A DNA stretch of 59,199 nt from Bacteroidota bacterium (GTDB lineage Bacteria > Bacteroidota > Bacteroidia > Cytophagales > Cyclobacteriaceae). Where the stretch lies: the NCBI GenBank assembly GCA_016178785.1, contig JACOSO010000041.1, positions 1-59,199 of the forward strand, given 5' to 3'. The number at the start of each line of letters is the position of its first letter. Within the stretch, counting starts at the first letter, position 1. Below the pieces are notes generated by a model. It made no database searches, was not told the DNA's origin, and saw only the letters and a list, made by a program, of their open reading frames with translations. Positions 25,540 through 40,500 of the stretch are shown here, piece after piece. Position numbers and translations under genes: made by a program.

Positions 25540-28500
25540 ATGATAACATATACAGTGAAGGTTTACAGAAGGCTAATTCTCTTTCTAGGCTTGTTCATTT
25601 TTTCCACGGCCTTATTTGCGCAGACTTGTAAGCCTGTGGGTGGCGCATGTCCGGCATCGGCAGGAGTTACTTGTTCGTTTGCAGCTACCATAGAAAAAGG
25701 ATGTAACTGCTACGATGGTGTAGACAACGATGGCGATGGAAAAATAGACGGAGCAGATACTGATTGCGCTTCCTACCTCGGGTTGACATTTGTGGGATCT
25801 GGTTCAACTTGTACTCTACCTCCTCCCGGAAATATCAATTCCATATTTACTGGTGTTGCGAACGTTGCCGCTGCGGCACAAAACACAGCCGATACGCCTG
25901 CCCACGTTGCTGTAGGTGATATGAATGGTGATGGTGTACCAGATGCTTGTGTTACTTCAAAATGGAATAGTACTATTCAAGTAGTAGCAACTGCCACTGC
26001 GAGTGGGTTCAGTCCTGGAGATATTATGGGTGACTGGAGAACTCCTGGCAAAAATATTTTTCCAACGAAAGGAGCAGATTGGACTTTCGAGCACGAAATG
26101 GCGATAGCGGATATCGATAAAGATGGTATCGGGGAAATGTTTACAATAGCCTCCAAGCGCCCGGGTGGCCCCAATAGCCCCCCAGAACAATTTGTATTAT
26201 GTGGGTTCAAATACGCAAACAACAGTCTTATTCCTTTATGGAATGCAGTGGATTTAGGAGTCAACAGACCCGGTAATCCAGGCCTAGCAGATTTTGACGG
26301 TGACGGCAAAGCCGAAGTCTACATTCGTAACAAGATTTTTGCTGCCGAATCAGGCGCCTTGCTGGCCGATGGCGGAGGGAATTGGCTAACTGCAATCAAC
26401 ACGGGGTCTGTGGCGGTTAACATTACTGGCGACAGCAAACTTGAGTTGGTGTGTGGTAACCTTATCTATACCGTTCCAAGCCTTGCTTCGCGTACGCTTC
26501 AAGTGCTTACGGTTTATAAGGATATGAACGTAGACTTTCCTGCGACTAAATTCTATCCTAAAGGTTACAATGACGTCAATGAATATGGAATAACACAGGC
26601 AAGTACAACCAGTGTCGCTGACTTTGATGCGGATGGTTTTGTAGATGTGTTCATCACCGGAGCTGTTAACTGTTCAGGCAATGAGGGTGCACCATGCGGC
26701 ACCAACAGGACAACTATTTTTTACTGGAACGTTCAAAAAAATACCCTTCAAACATATCAACCCCCAGATGGTACCTATGCGCTTGGTTGGAATTGGGGAA
26801 CAGGCCGCATCAATCTATATGACGTCTATCCGAATCATGGACATCTTGAAGCATTATTCACCGCGGGGAATAAAGTCTTCTGTTTAGACGAAGCTACTTT
26901 TACTACGGGAAACCCGCTTTGGGTTCGCACTACAAATGATGCTTTGTCCGGGATCCTAAGTCTTACCTGTTATGATTTTAATAATGATGGTAATCCTGAG
27001 GTAGTTTACCGAGACACGCAACAGTTGATAGTCTGCGATGGACAGACGGGTGCGACAACCATATTTGCATCAACCTGCCAGTCGCACACAATGACCGAAG
27101 GCCCGATCATTGCTGACGTAAATGGTGATGGAGCTACGGATATCTGCATCACTTGTTACACAAATACGGGTGCATTCGACATTAACAAGAGTACTCCTCA
27201 GCAACAGTCGCTGGGGCAGCTTCACGTTTACTACACCAACTCAAGCAGCTGGCTTCCCACACGGAAAGTATGGAATCAACATCCCTATTTTGTCACTAAT
27301 ATTCTAGACAACCTTCAGTTACCTACTACTCAGATAAGTCAGGATCTTGTCTTTGGCACTGGTGCTTGTCCTAACGGAGTTCAAGGCCCGCAGATGCCCC
27401 TCAATCTTTTCATGGACCAAGTGCCACATCTCAGCGCCAGCGGCTGTCCTGAATTTCCAGCGCCTGACCTTGCATTTTATGGGGATACTCCAAGCCCGGC
27501 CTGTGATGCCAATCCGGCTCTAGCCGGATGTGACACCAACGGGGATGGCAGTTACTTACCTACTGTTAAGATTACGCCCCCCATTTGCGGTAACCTTGGT
27601 ATAACCGCACAGTTCAATATTGTAAACAATGGCGATCTTGCCATTACCGATAATATTCCTATAAGCTTTTTCAATGGTGATCCTACTGTAGGAACCTCTG
27701 CCGTGAGGCTTTACAACACGACAATGAACGTTACCAACTTAGGAATCGGTCAAACTTATACTTCACCCATTTATACCTTCAATGGGCCTGGCAGTACGTT
27801 TACGCTTTATGCGGTAATTTATAATGATGGTAGTGTATTGCCCATTGTGCTGACGGGATCAAGTACAAAAGAGTGCACCATCTCAAATAACATATACTCT
27901 ACCGTTATTTCACCTTCTCCTTTTACGGTTACTACAGAAACGGTTCAAGATAATTTGAATTGTCCGCCCTATGCGGCCGCCACTAACAACGGACAATTGC
28001 GCTCTCGAATTTACATTAATGGGGTAGAGCAAGTCGATTATAGCCCATATGCTTTTCAGTGGTATGATGCCAGCTCAAATCCGATATCAGGGGCTACTTT
28101 ATATAACCTGTCAAATCTTGATCAGGGTACATATTATGTTAAAGTTACTAACACCCAGAAAGGATGTAGCAGTGCCTTAGTTCCTGGAACAATAACCAGA
28201 GCCAATCCGGCTTTCCCCGGTTTTACAATTACAAAGATTTCTGATCAGACCCTTTGTTCACCTGCGAATGGCGAACTCGTAGTAGCTCCCGTAGATGGCT
28301 CTACTGGTTACACCTACACTTGGCTCGACAATGCACTTAACCCTATTGGTGTAAGCGGAGCAGATGCAAAGAATCTGCTAAAAGGTAATTATGTAGTTCA
28401 GATTACACGGGGCACTTGTACCAATCCTGTCAGTCCTCCACCAAGCTTCGTTGATGGTCCTAAATACCCGGATGCAACGGCAACAACTCTTGCCAATGTA

Positions 28501-31500
28501 GTTGACTGCCTTAACCCAAATAGCGGATCAGTTACTTCAGATGCAATCTTTAACGGTACCGTTCAGAACCCAGCCGGCTACACCTTCAATTGGTATTTCT
28601 ATAATTTTGCTACAAGCACGAGAGGTAGTCTTTTGCCAGCTGGTAATGGTACCGGCCAGACACGAACGGGTTTAGCCGCAGGTTATTATCAAGTGGTAGT
28701 TACAGACAACACTACTAAGTGTGATGCCACCTCAGCACCTCTTGCGCAGGTGACCACGAGTACGGTCTTACCAACAGCTGCAATTTCTCAAGTTGCTCCC
28801 CAGACTTCTTGCGACCCCAATCAGCCGAATGGCATCTTAACAGCTGCTGGTACTGCAGCCGGCTATTCGAATCCTACTGATTTTAAGTTTGAATGGTTTA
28901 GGGGAGACAATACTTTGGCTGCCAACTTAATTCCTATTGCAGGCGGGCCTGAAACACTTTCGGGAGCAAAAGGAGAGACCCTCAACAAAGCAAAAGGTGG
29001 TGGAATAATCTATACAGTAAGGGTTACTACTCCGCTCAACTGTTCAGCTACAAACAAGCTTACTTTGATAGAAGATGTAAATACGCCCGTGCTGACCTTA
29101 GCGCAGTCACCTAATTCAATCTGCGATGTTGCCAAAACAAACCCTGCTATTGCTTACAACGGTTCAATAACCGCTACTGTAACGTTTACGCAAGGGGGAG
29201 TTACGAATACTATAACTCTGCCCGATCCTAATTATACCTTCAACTGGTATGACGGAACTACTACAACTACGGCTCATAACCCGGCTACTTCTGGCGGGCC
29301 AACCCTTTCGGGATTAAAAGATGCAGACTATACCGCTACTGTTACGCGAACAGACCTCTTCTGTACTTCGGTGCCGCAGACAAAAACCGTTTTAAAGACT
29401 ACGGTGCAACCTTTATTAAGCCCTACATCAACAGGCTCTAACAATTGTGATCCTGCTCTAACTCCTGACGGAACAGTCACTGTTGCTATTACCAATACTC
29501 AAGCGGGGCACAATTATACTTACCAATGGTACAAAGGTAATTCTGTTGTACCGGCAAATGCCTTAGGTGCAGCAAACAATGGAACTTCCGCTACAGCGAT
29601 AAAAGTAGGGGGGCCGGTGGGTTCACCGAATCCTTATACGGTTTATGTACTTGACCAAACATCAGGTTGCGATAATACAACCACGCAAACAGTTTCGGAT
29701 GTGAGTGTTATACCAGTGCTTTCAACCTCCACAACACCAAATTCAATTTGCTCGCCCGCTTCTAGTTTTAATGGGAGTATGACAGCAACCGTAACTAATT
29801 TACTGTCGCCTCCATACACAATTGCAGATTACTCATTTGCGTGGTACGATGGTGGCACAACAGCCGTGCCTCATAATCCGGCTACTACGGGTGTAACCAT
29901 TTCGGGATTGGATGTCGGAACGTACTCGGTTACCGGAAAGAACACTAAGACCGGATGTATTTCATCATTGTACACCAATCAGGTGATCACTGCCAAAGTA
30001 TTCCCTGCATTATTACCCGCATCAACAGGATCGAATAATTGTGATCCTGCGCTGACGCCTGACGGAACAGTAAGTTATTCTGTTACTAACACTGCTCAAT
30101 CTGCCGGGCCATTTACTCAACAATGGTATACGGGTAGTGGTGATCCGATAGCAAATGGATTGCCCATCCTGCCTGCTGGGAATAACGGGACTCAAGTAAC
30201 TGCAATCAAAGTTGGTGGTCCAACGGGCGCACCAAAATCTTACACTGTTCTCGTTACAAATTCTTCAACGGGATGTACAAACTACACAACCGCCTCCGTT
30301 CCAGATAATAGTATTGTTCCTATTCTATCCACTTCAACTACCCCTAATTCAGTCTGCGATCCAGCTTTGGGTTATCAGGGTACGATGACAGTAACCGTCA
30401 CCAACATTCCGGTAAATCCACCTTACACTATTGCCGATTATACTTTCGTTTGGAAAAATTCAGTAGGAGTGGTTGTTCCAGATCCTACACCAGGGACACC
30501 AACAGTATTAGATAAACTTGCCGATGGATCTTATTCTGTTGTTGGCACAAACACACAAACAGGTTGTGTTTCAGCTTCATTTGCAAACACTGTTAGTAAC
30601 AATAGGGTGTTCCCTTCGCTTACTCCTTCAGCTACCGGTTCAAACAATTGCGACAATACGCTTACCCCTGATGGCACTGTTTCTGTTTCTGCAGCTGGAA
30701 CAGCTGGTCCTTATGCTTACCAATGGTATGTGGGCAGTGGAGATCCAATAGCCGGTGGTTTTCCTACCGTTCCAACCGCTCCAAACAATGGTAAATCAGC
30801 GACTGCAATTCAACTTGGCGGACCGACTGGGGCCCCTCATTCTTACACAGCTCTTGTTACTGACACCCCAACTGGTTGTACCGCTTTTGCAACAGCCGTA
30901 GTTGCTGACTTAAGCGTGTCACCCATTTTGTTGACGAGCACTCAGCCGAATGATATCTGTAGCCCTGCCACTAGTTTTGCCGGAAGTATGACCGTGTCTC
31001 TCTCCAATGCACAAGCGGTTGGTGCTTTTCCTGCCGACTATGTATTCACATGGTATGATGGTAATACAACAGGCGTGCAACATAATCCTCAGCCAGCGCC
31101 AACATCTACTGTAACACTTCCTAAGTTGGATGCAGGAACCTATTCTGTAACAGGCAAGAATACCAAGACCGGATGTATTTCAGTTCTGGCCACAGACATG
31201 GTTCAAGATCAAAAGATTAATCCTGCCCTTCAACTTTCCACAACAGGCTCTCATAATTGTACCAACGCAGTTGCTTCGGATGGAACGGCTACAGCCACTG
31301 TTACCAATGCAGGTGCTGACAATTTCAATTTCGTTTGGGTTGAAGTAGCGCCAACAACCGCTATCAACGGAACCAATAATAACATTACCAATAATGCTGT
31401 TACTGCTACAGCTATAAAATTGGGTGGACCAACCAATGCCCCAAACTCTTATCAAGTTACAGTTACCAACACTCGATCAGGATGTGTCACCAGTAACACT

Positions 31501-34500
31501 GCTCAGGTTTCCGACTTAAGTCAGAAGCCGACATTCAATTTTGCAGCGACTGATAATTCTGTTTGTACAAACGTCTTAGGAATTCCTTTCAACGGCCACG
31601 TAGACGCTTCCGGCATAGCTCATCCTCAACTTGCAGGAAGTACTATCACTTATACATGGTACAATGCAGATCCTGTCACGTCAGCGCTTATACTTCCTGC
31701 AGATCATACAGATGCCAACCAGGCGGTAGTAACTGATTCATGGAACGCGTTAGGAAAAGGAAAATATGCTGCAACTGTCACAATCACATCGGTAGACTGT
31801 ACATCTGATCCTTTGATTGTTGATGTAAAGGATGTGCCAGTGTTGCCAGCATTTACTGTCACGCCAACACCTTCAACGAACTGCCCCGGAGGCGCTGATA
31901 ACGGAAGCATCTCAGCGACCGTCAACAATGCGGGGGGAAACACATTCACTTTCGATTGGCACAAAGGAAACTTAGTGACAGATCCAGCAGTGGGGTCAGT
32001 AGACGCTTCACCAACTACAACTATTTCAAACCAGAAAGGAGCCCAGAACTACACCGTTCAGGCTACCAACAACCAGACTGGATGTAAAGCTAATTTCACT
32101 CAGGCGCTAGCTGACAATAGTGTCAAGCCAACATTTACTTTGACGATCGTTGACAATGACAAATGCGTTGCACCGGAAGACGGAAGCGCTACTGTAGCTG
32201 GTCTTACTGATCCGAATGCACTGGGTGGAGATACATATACGGTGTCCTTCACTTCTACAGTTTCAGCACCGCAGACCGGTGCTTCGATGGCGTACCTAAT
32301 TCAACCAGCGAGTTTTGCCACAGCTACGGTTAAGAATGATCGACTGGGTTGTACCTCTGCTCCAGTCACTCAAGAAATTAAAGAGTTACTAACCTATCCT
32401 ACGATTACTACTTCGGTAGTGAACTCAACGAACTGTGCTGGTGGAGCACCGAATGGCTCAGCAACTGTGACAGCAGTACTTCCTGCTGACACGTATGAGT
32501 ATCGTTGGTACGCGGGAAATTCAGTGGGTGCGCCTGGAACGGAGATTAACGGAGCTGCACCAACAGGAATTGCAGGCATTTCTGGAAAGCAAGGGGCAGC
32601 AGACTTTACTGTAGAAGTTAATCTTACCTCCACCGGGTGTAGAGGATCGAAGACTGTTACAATTCAAGATGTGAGCCAACTGCCATTGATCACTCCGTTG
32701 AGCTCAACTCCAAATCAAAATTGTACCGCTCCATTTAACGGAACGGCATTTGTGGATGCTGTTACACCATTCACTTATCGTGGAACAACGATCACGAGTC
32801 CTTATACAGGATTTACGCTTACTTGGTCTGGCGGAACGGTTGGCCCTGCCGATAAGATCACCGCACTCATTGCAGGTAATTATACGTTACAAGTAAAAGC
32901 AATTGCAGGCAACACAGTGACGAACAACAACGACAACTGTATTTCGAATCTTGCTACAGTTACGATAAATGATAACTTAACTTATCCAGTGATATCGGTA
33001 ACAGTTACCGATCAAACTTCATGCAGTGGCACACCCAATGGAAAATTGGCGGCATCATCTCCGGGTGTAAGCTATGCGTGGTTCGATGGTATTGGTACTG
33101 GTGGTGCAGCGCATGCGCAAACGGCAGCTAATTCAGGAATTATAGATCAGCTTGCCTCTGGAGATTACACCATTCAGGTAACTGATAATGTAACAAGGTG
33201 CGTCAGTACTGAATCTGACTTTGTGCCCAATAATATTGTGAACCCCTCGCTTTCCTTTATGGGAGTCAGCCCCGTAACTAAGTGCAACGCTCCGGATGGC
33301 TCAGCGACTGCATCAATTGCTAACCTGTCCGCTCCCACAATGTATGACATACATTACGTTTACACTTCCACGCTTAGTGGTGCAGCATACCCAACTGATC
33401 CAACTGAAATAAAACCGCCTCCCTTCGACCCTGCTAATCATACCTATACCAGCCTGATTAATCAGGCGATTGTTCCGGCTCCTTACACCGGAATGATGCC
33501 AGGCTACCTTACCGCATTGGTCGTTGATAAAAATACGATGTGCGAGTCGACTCCTGTCACTCAGCAGATCATTGATAATACTCAAAAAAGTACTATAACC
33601 GTTATTACTCATGCGGTACCAGGAGCTTGCGGAGGTGGGAATGGCGGCATGGATCCAACGGTCTTGCCCGGAGCTGTTTACACTTACCATTGGTATACAG
33701 GTTCGCCCAATAATCCTACTGCGCCTATTAACTTTTTCACCAACCCTCCTTCGTTTGCCGGCCCTGAGATATATGGCGATGGAAGGCAAAATCTTGGTAT
33801 CACAGGAGGTGATCTTACTATTGGCGCAGGAACCTACACGCTTGTAGTGTTCGATCCAGATGGTTGCGGAACTTATCACACAGATAACGTTCCAACAGCT
33901 AGTGCACCGACATTTACCATTGCCCCCACAGATATTACAAGATGTGATGTGCCAAATGGTAAACTAGATGTTCAGGTGACAACTGGAGTGAACGTAAACG
34001 GGTATTCCATTAAGATTTTTTTAGGTAATGATGCAACCGGAACATTGTTGACACAAAATGCCGGTCCGCCTTTTCCTTTGGCGCCAACACCCGTTTTGAG
34101 TACAGCCGCTACGCTATCGGCAGCAACGTATTTTGTCGAGGTAACAGATGAAGATTTTCCCGCCTGTCCGATGGGTAGAAACCAGGTGTTAATAAATAAA
34201 GTATTGCCTCCATCAATTACAATTGATCAAATCGTTGCTAACACTTCGTGCGACCCAAATACATCCGCTGATGGAAAAGTACAGCTAACTGTAAATAGTG
34301 ATGCAAGCGATGCGCAAGCCAAGTTGTACTACGTCTCAAATATCAATCCGTTACCTGTAGGATTTGTCCTGAATCCTGCCCCTGGAAATTTAATTGGGAC
34401 GGGTGCTTCTGGGCAAACAACCGGTTTGATGAATGGGTTTGAGCCGCAAGCAACAGTACCTTCTTACACAATTACGGTGACTGATGATAACAGTAAATGC

Positions 34501-37500
34501 ACAACTGATGCAGTCGTAATCATCCCTGATCAGCAAGCTGTTCCCAGCCCATTAACGGTAGTTCCTTCACCTGAGTCAGTGTGTACCCCTTCATCGAATG
34601 GAAGTGCATTAGCTTCCGTTGCGCCTGATCCAGTAACAGAGTATGACTTTGAGTGGTACAGCGATAATGCTCTGGCAAGTATTGTTAACGATGGAATAGC
34701 CGTTCCCAAACCAGGCAATGGCTTGGGCACCGGTGGAGAATTATTGAATCAAGGTAAAATTGTGGCTCCGGCTGTCTGGCCTATGGGAGCAACCGGACTG
34801 AGTAGCGGTGATCGGATATTTTACGTGCGAGGAAAGAAGAATGCGACAGCTGCGTCAGGCGTAGGTTGTTATACGCAGGTTGTGCAAGTCACAATTCAAG
34901 ATCAACATGTCGCTCCAACGATGACGCTCACTTCAATACCCAACACTTCATGCGATCCAGCCATAGGTGAGGGAAGTATTTCAATCAACACGGTTACGAA
35001 TAGTGGCGTGCCCGCAGTAAGTGGCGCAACCTATACTTACATTTTTGATCCCTTGGGAGCAGCAACAACTCATCCGAATCGACCAGGGGCGGCTCCGCTT
35101 GAGTACACCTCCGTTTTGGATAACACCTGGACAATGAGAGCAACCAATGACGTAAATGGTTGTAAGATTGAAAGCAATGTTACCATTGCCCCCTCTAAGT
35201 TTTCTATGACGATAACTGCGTTCACATCGCAGGATAAACTCATGTGCAATCCCGATGGATCAATCAACGTAACACAGATCATTACCGACCGTACGCTGAC
35301 AGGTCAGGCTAATGTTAATTATGCACCTGCGATTGCACCAACACTGGCAAACAATTTTGACTTCCGATGGTTCAGAACTACCGCGCCAACCGGTTTTGTT
35401 GATCCGTCTGCGTTGACAGATGGAGCAGCAACTGTAATTCCCGGAGAACAGCTGACTGATGGAGCAGGAGCGGGTCAGTATCCAACTATGGGCTCTGGTT
35501 TGTTCTATGTTATTGCGAAGCACAAATCTGCAGCAGGCGATTTGATTGGGCAGGGGTGCACTACTCCTCCGATTCAAGTCAATATTAATGACAAACACGT
35601 CAACCCCACTGTTACTCTTGTACCTTTCAGCGATACTTCCTGTAACCTTGCAGCAGGATTTGAAGGATCAATCGATGTAACCATCAGCGATGCTTCTGTC
35701 ACAATACCTGCGTCAACGCCATACAATTACAATTATGGTTGGGTAGTCACGAGCACGACCACTCCGGTTGTCGCCAATCCATACGTCAACGGAACTACTA
35801 CGTTTGCTAATCTGCAGGACGGAGACTATACATTGACAGCAACCAACAATATGACTGGTTGCGCGACTACATCGAACACAACCATAATTAAGAATGTAAC
35901 ACCTGTATTTGTTAACAACTTCACGATCACTCCTCAGTTGATTTGCAATAATAGTGGAGATATTCAGATCACAGGGATTACTTACAAAGACAGATTCGGA
36001 AATCCTCAGCCAGCGCCTGTTGTGGATTTCTCATTCACTTGGACGAGGCCTGTTGTTGGTACAGTAGGTAATGCATCAGCCCTTTTGAACACTGCGAGTT
36101 ATCCAGGAATTAGTGCTGATGTTTATTCGGTTACTGCAAAGAGGATCGCAAACTCTCCAGGTAATGGATGTATTTCAGCGCCTATCAATATTGAGATTCA
36201 GGACAAGAGTGTAAAACCTGTACCGTCCCTCACAGTGCTTAGCAATACATCTTGCAACAGTATGGCGCCTGGCGAAGGAGAAATCAAGATAAACGTAAAC
36301 GATGCTACACCAGCTCCAAACAATGGAGGCACGTACACATATACTTGGAATACACTTCCTCCAACCCAAGTGATCCCCGCTGCTAACCCCGGAGCAAACG
36401 ATGGTGATGGTGACGGAACGGATGGTGACGAAGACAATCCAAAGCTGCTTCTTGACGGTGCCTACAATCTCACCATTAAAAATAATTTAACTGGTTGCAC
36501 AGTTGTTGCAAATACAACGATTCTTAAAAATTCTGTGCCTGTATTTGTGCAGACAGTGAATGCAACAGATCAGATATCCTGTGCTGCTATTGGCGATGGA
36601 AGTCTTACGGTAGCCAAAGTTTCTGTAAATGATCGTGCTGGAACGAGCACAGATTATGTTCCACCGCCTCCGGGAGCGGGCCAAGGTAATATTACTGACT
36701 TCGACTTCGATTGGACGAGAGCCGGTGTTGGCCCTCAAACAACAACCGGAGTTGGCGGAAACGTTCTCAATTCTGGTAACTATAATATTGGAGCCTTGGG
36801 CGGAACAGGAATTGGTGCTGGCTCTTACACAGTAACTGCCATCAGAACAACTGGATCACCCGGTAATGGATGTAAATCAGCGGCATTCCCCGTAACAATC
36901 AAGGACAAGCGCATCAATCCAGTGATTACGTTGACTCCGTTCTCAAATACATCTTGCAACATAGCTTTTGAAGGAGAGATAAAGGTGAAGGTCACAGATG
37001 CCACCACTTTTACACCTGTACCTGCAGGTGGGTTTACGTTCAATTATAGTTGGACAGCGTCTGCGGGTGTGACCGCACCCGGAGCTTCAGCCGGCAATAA
37101 TGGAAACGAAGTGAACGATGGCGCAGGACCGGATCAGGATTTCCTTGTCGGTCAGCAAGATGGTACATATAATCTGACAGCGGTCAATCCATCGACTCAA
37201 TGTCAAACCACAGCCTCAACTGTCATCACTAAAAATGCTACTCCAGTTTTTGTTCAAAATGTTTCTGTTGTTGATCAGATTGTGTGTACACCCGATGGAA
37301 GTTTAACTATTGCTAAAGTCACTCTTAATGATCGCACTGGCACAACTACCACTTTTGATAACACAACAGTACCAGCGTTGCTGACCGACTTTCAATTCGA
37401 GTGGACAAGGCCTGCGGACGCACACATAGAAGTCATGAACAGCGGTGTTGCTCCGGCTGGGGCTACGTTGAACGCAGGTAACTATGATGCAGCTTTCGCC

Positions 37501-40500
37501 TCTCAGCCTTTTGGGGCAGGAACTTACACTGTAGTTGCAAGAAGAAAAGCAGGAAGCCCCGGTGCCAATTGTGCCTCAGCGCCTTATACAATTGTACTCC
37601 AAGACAAGTCGACTAAACCGGTAGTAGCCCTTTCACCATTTGCCAATACTTCGTGCTCAGGTGTGTTTGAAGGGGAAATTGAGGTTAGGGTTACGGATGC
37701 AACTGCGAATAACGTTGCTCATACTTTCGTTACTCCATACGCTTATACATATAACTGGACCGTGTCAGCCACACCGGCAGTGATCAATGGAGTGGTGGCT
37801 GGAACAAATGATGGCGATGGAAGTGGCGCAGATGGAGACGGTGATAACCCTAAGGTGCTTCAAGACGGTAACTACACTGTTTCAGTGACGAATACACAGA
37901 CGGGTTGTGTGTCTACAGGCTCGACAACGATCTTCAAAAATTCAACGCCCGTGTTCACACAGCTGGTTACGCCTACAGATCAGGTACTGTGTACTGCTGA
38001 CGGGAAATTAGTAGTTAACCAGGTGAAGGTCATCGATCGCAATGGAGTTACCAAATTGAGCGGAGTAGATTTTCCTATCGCAGACTTCGTATTTACATAT
38101 GATCGCAGTGCCGTTGGTACAACGGTGCTTGGCCCCAATTCCCCTTCTACACTGTTAGACAACACTAACTACGGTACTATCGGGTTCGGAACTTATTTTG
38201 TCACGGCTACGCGTAACAGTGGAAGCCCAGGAGCGGGTTGTTCCGCGGCACCTTACAAAGTTGATATTTTGGACAAGAGGATTTTACCTTCGGTCTCTCT
38301 AACTCCATTGGCGAACACCTCGTGCGATCCGGCTTTCTTTGAAGGAGAGATCAAGGTGAAGGTTACGGATGCATCAGTGAATATACCGGCACCATTAACC
38401 GGAATACCATTTACTTATGATTATACATGGCCAACTGCAGTCACAGCCATTGCCGCTTCTGCTGGAAATGATGGCGATGGTTTTGGAGGCGGTGAAAATG
38501 ACGGAGCAGGGATAGACAACGACAACGATCATCCGAAAGGATTGAAAGATGGGAACTTTATAGTAACAGTAACGAACGCAGTCACCGGATGTTCATCAGA
38601 CGGCAGCACAACTATTTTCAAGAATGGAACACCTGTATTCACTCAGTTGGTCGTGTCAACCGCGCAAGTTTTGTGCAAGCCGGACGGAAAACTGGAAGTG
38701 AAAGAAGTGAAGATCATTGACAGGAATGGGGTTACTCAAAGTAATTTGAATACGCCTCCTGATTTTCCTCTTACTGATTTTGTTTTCACGTACGATCGCG
38801 TGATTGCCGGGGTGACTACCAATGTGCTCACTAATTCGGTAAATGCATTCCTTGACAATACCAATTACAACAACCCACCAATTCCTCCTGGGGTTGGTTT
38901 TGGAACATACTATGTCACGACTACTCGGAAGGTCGGATTTCCCGGAAAGGAGTGTTCATCCGCTCCATATCGAATTGACATTGATGACCAGCGTTTATAT
39001 CCGAAAGTTGCATTCACATCTTTAGCTAACTCGGCCTGCAATGTGGCCAAAGCTAACGGATCGGTGACTGCGATTGCATCTGAGCAAAATGGAGCGCAAA
39101 CAGATCCTTATACATTTGCATGGACACTTAATGGTACCCCCGTTGCATCTGTGCTCCCAGTTCCTCCAATCCAAACAGATGCCACACCTCAGAGTGTACT
39201 TACCAATGCTTTGGACGGGGCATACATTGTCACCGCAACCAACACCAACACGGGTTGCCCGTTTGATGCGAGCTTCAATTTGCTGCTCGATCAAACCAGA
39301 AGTACACCTAACATTATTGATGTTGCTACTTTAGATCCAAAGGATTGTAACCCTACAGCAGGGGCAGAAGTGACAAAGATCACATTGGGAAGTACTTTCA
39401 ATTCATCACTGCAACCTCCACAAATTCCACCGAACAACGAGGTGACAGGAGCAGCCCTTGGACCTCCGCGCTTTATTTACACATGGTATGAAGGTACACT
39501 ATCGAATCAATTGGCTCCGACACTGCCTTGTATTGGCCCACTGCCCAACAGCTGCAACACAGCAACAGTAGGGTTATTGCCTGGCGACCACTTTGTTAAA
39601 GTAATCGACACGCAAACAGATTGTCAATCGGGACCGAAACAGTTTGTTATTAAAACAGACAATATTATTTACCCGGTAGCTGCAATTACACAGACAGTGA
39701 AGCAGATCAGTTGTATTGCAACCACAGGCACTGGCGAACTACAGGCCACAGCTATCGAGCAAGATGGTACAACTGGCACTTACACATTCGCGTGGTATCC
39801 ATCTCTTGATCTTACAGGAACAGCCTTTGCGCCTCCAACAGCTCCGTCATCCACCAACAATCCGAATTTGCTGCAGAAATTAGTGGTTGGCGATTATTCG
39901 ATTCAAGTGACGAACACGGTTACTTCATGTACAGCATCAGCAATATTCATCATACCTGACGATTCACCTTTGTTTATACCTGCGATATCCACTGGCTCTT
40001 CACCTCAGACATTTTGCGTTGGAAATGATGGAGATGCTCAAGTGCGAATTTTGTTGGATCCGGCTTATCCGCTATTGCCATACGATAACACAGCTTTCAT
40101 TACGGATTTGTATAAGACCTCAAAACCCAACCTGAGCAACCCACCCGATGTGCAAGCGAATATTCCATTTATCGTTACAGGTTCGCCTTCTACTATAACT
40201 TATGACGTGCCTCAATTAGTGAGCGGCACTTACACCTTCCGCGTTACAGACAAGAACACGGGCTGCGTCCGCACGGATTCAGTGGCTGTGAAACTTCAAC
40301 AAACCAAACCGGTGATTGTAATTGTTCAGGATAATCCGATGACCAATTGTGATCCTGTTATTGCCAATGGCCAGCTTTCATCAACAGCCGATGGAAAAGT
40401 GCAGGGCTATAATTTTGATTGGTACGCAGGGGCAGCAGCTTCTGGTTCGATATTGCAAAATGACAACAAGTTGATCGGTCAGCAGGCAGGATCGTACACC

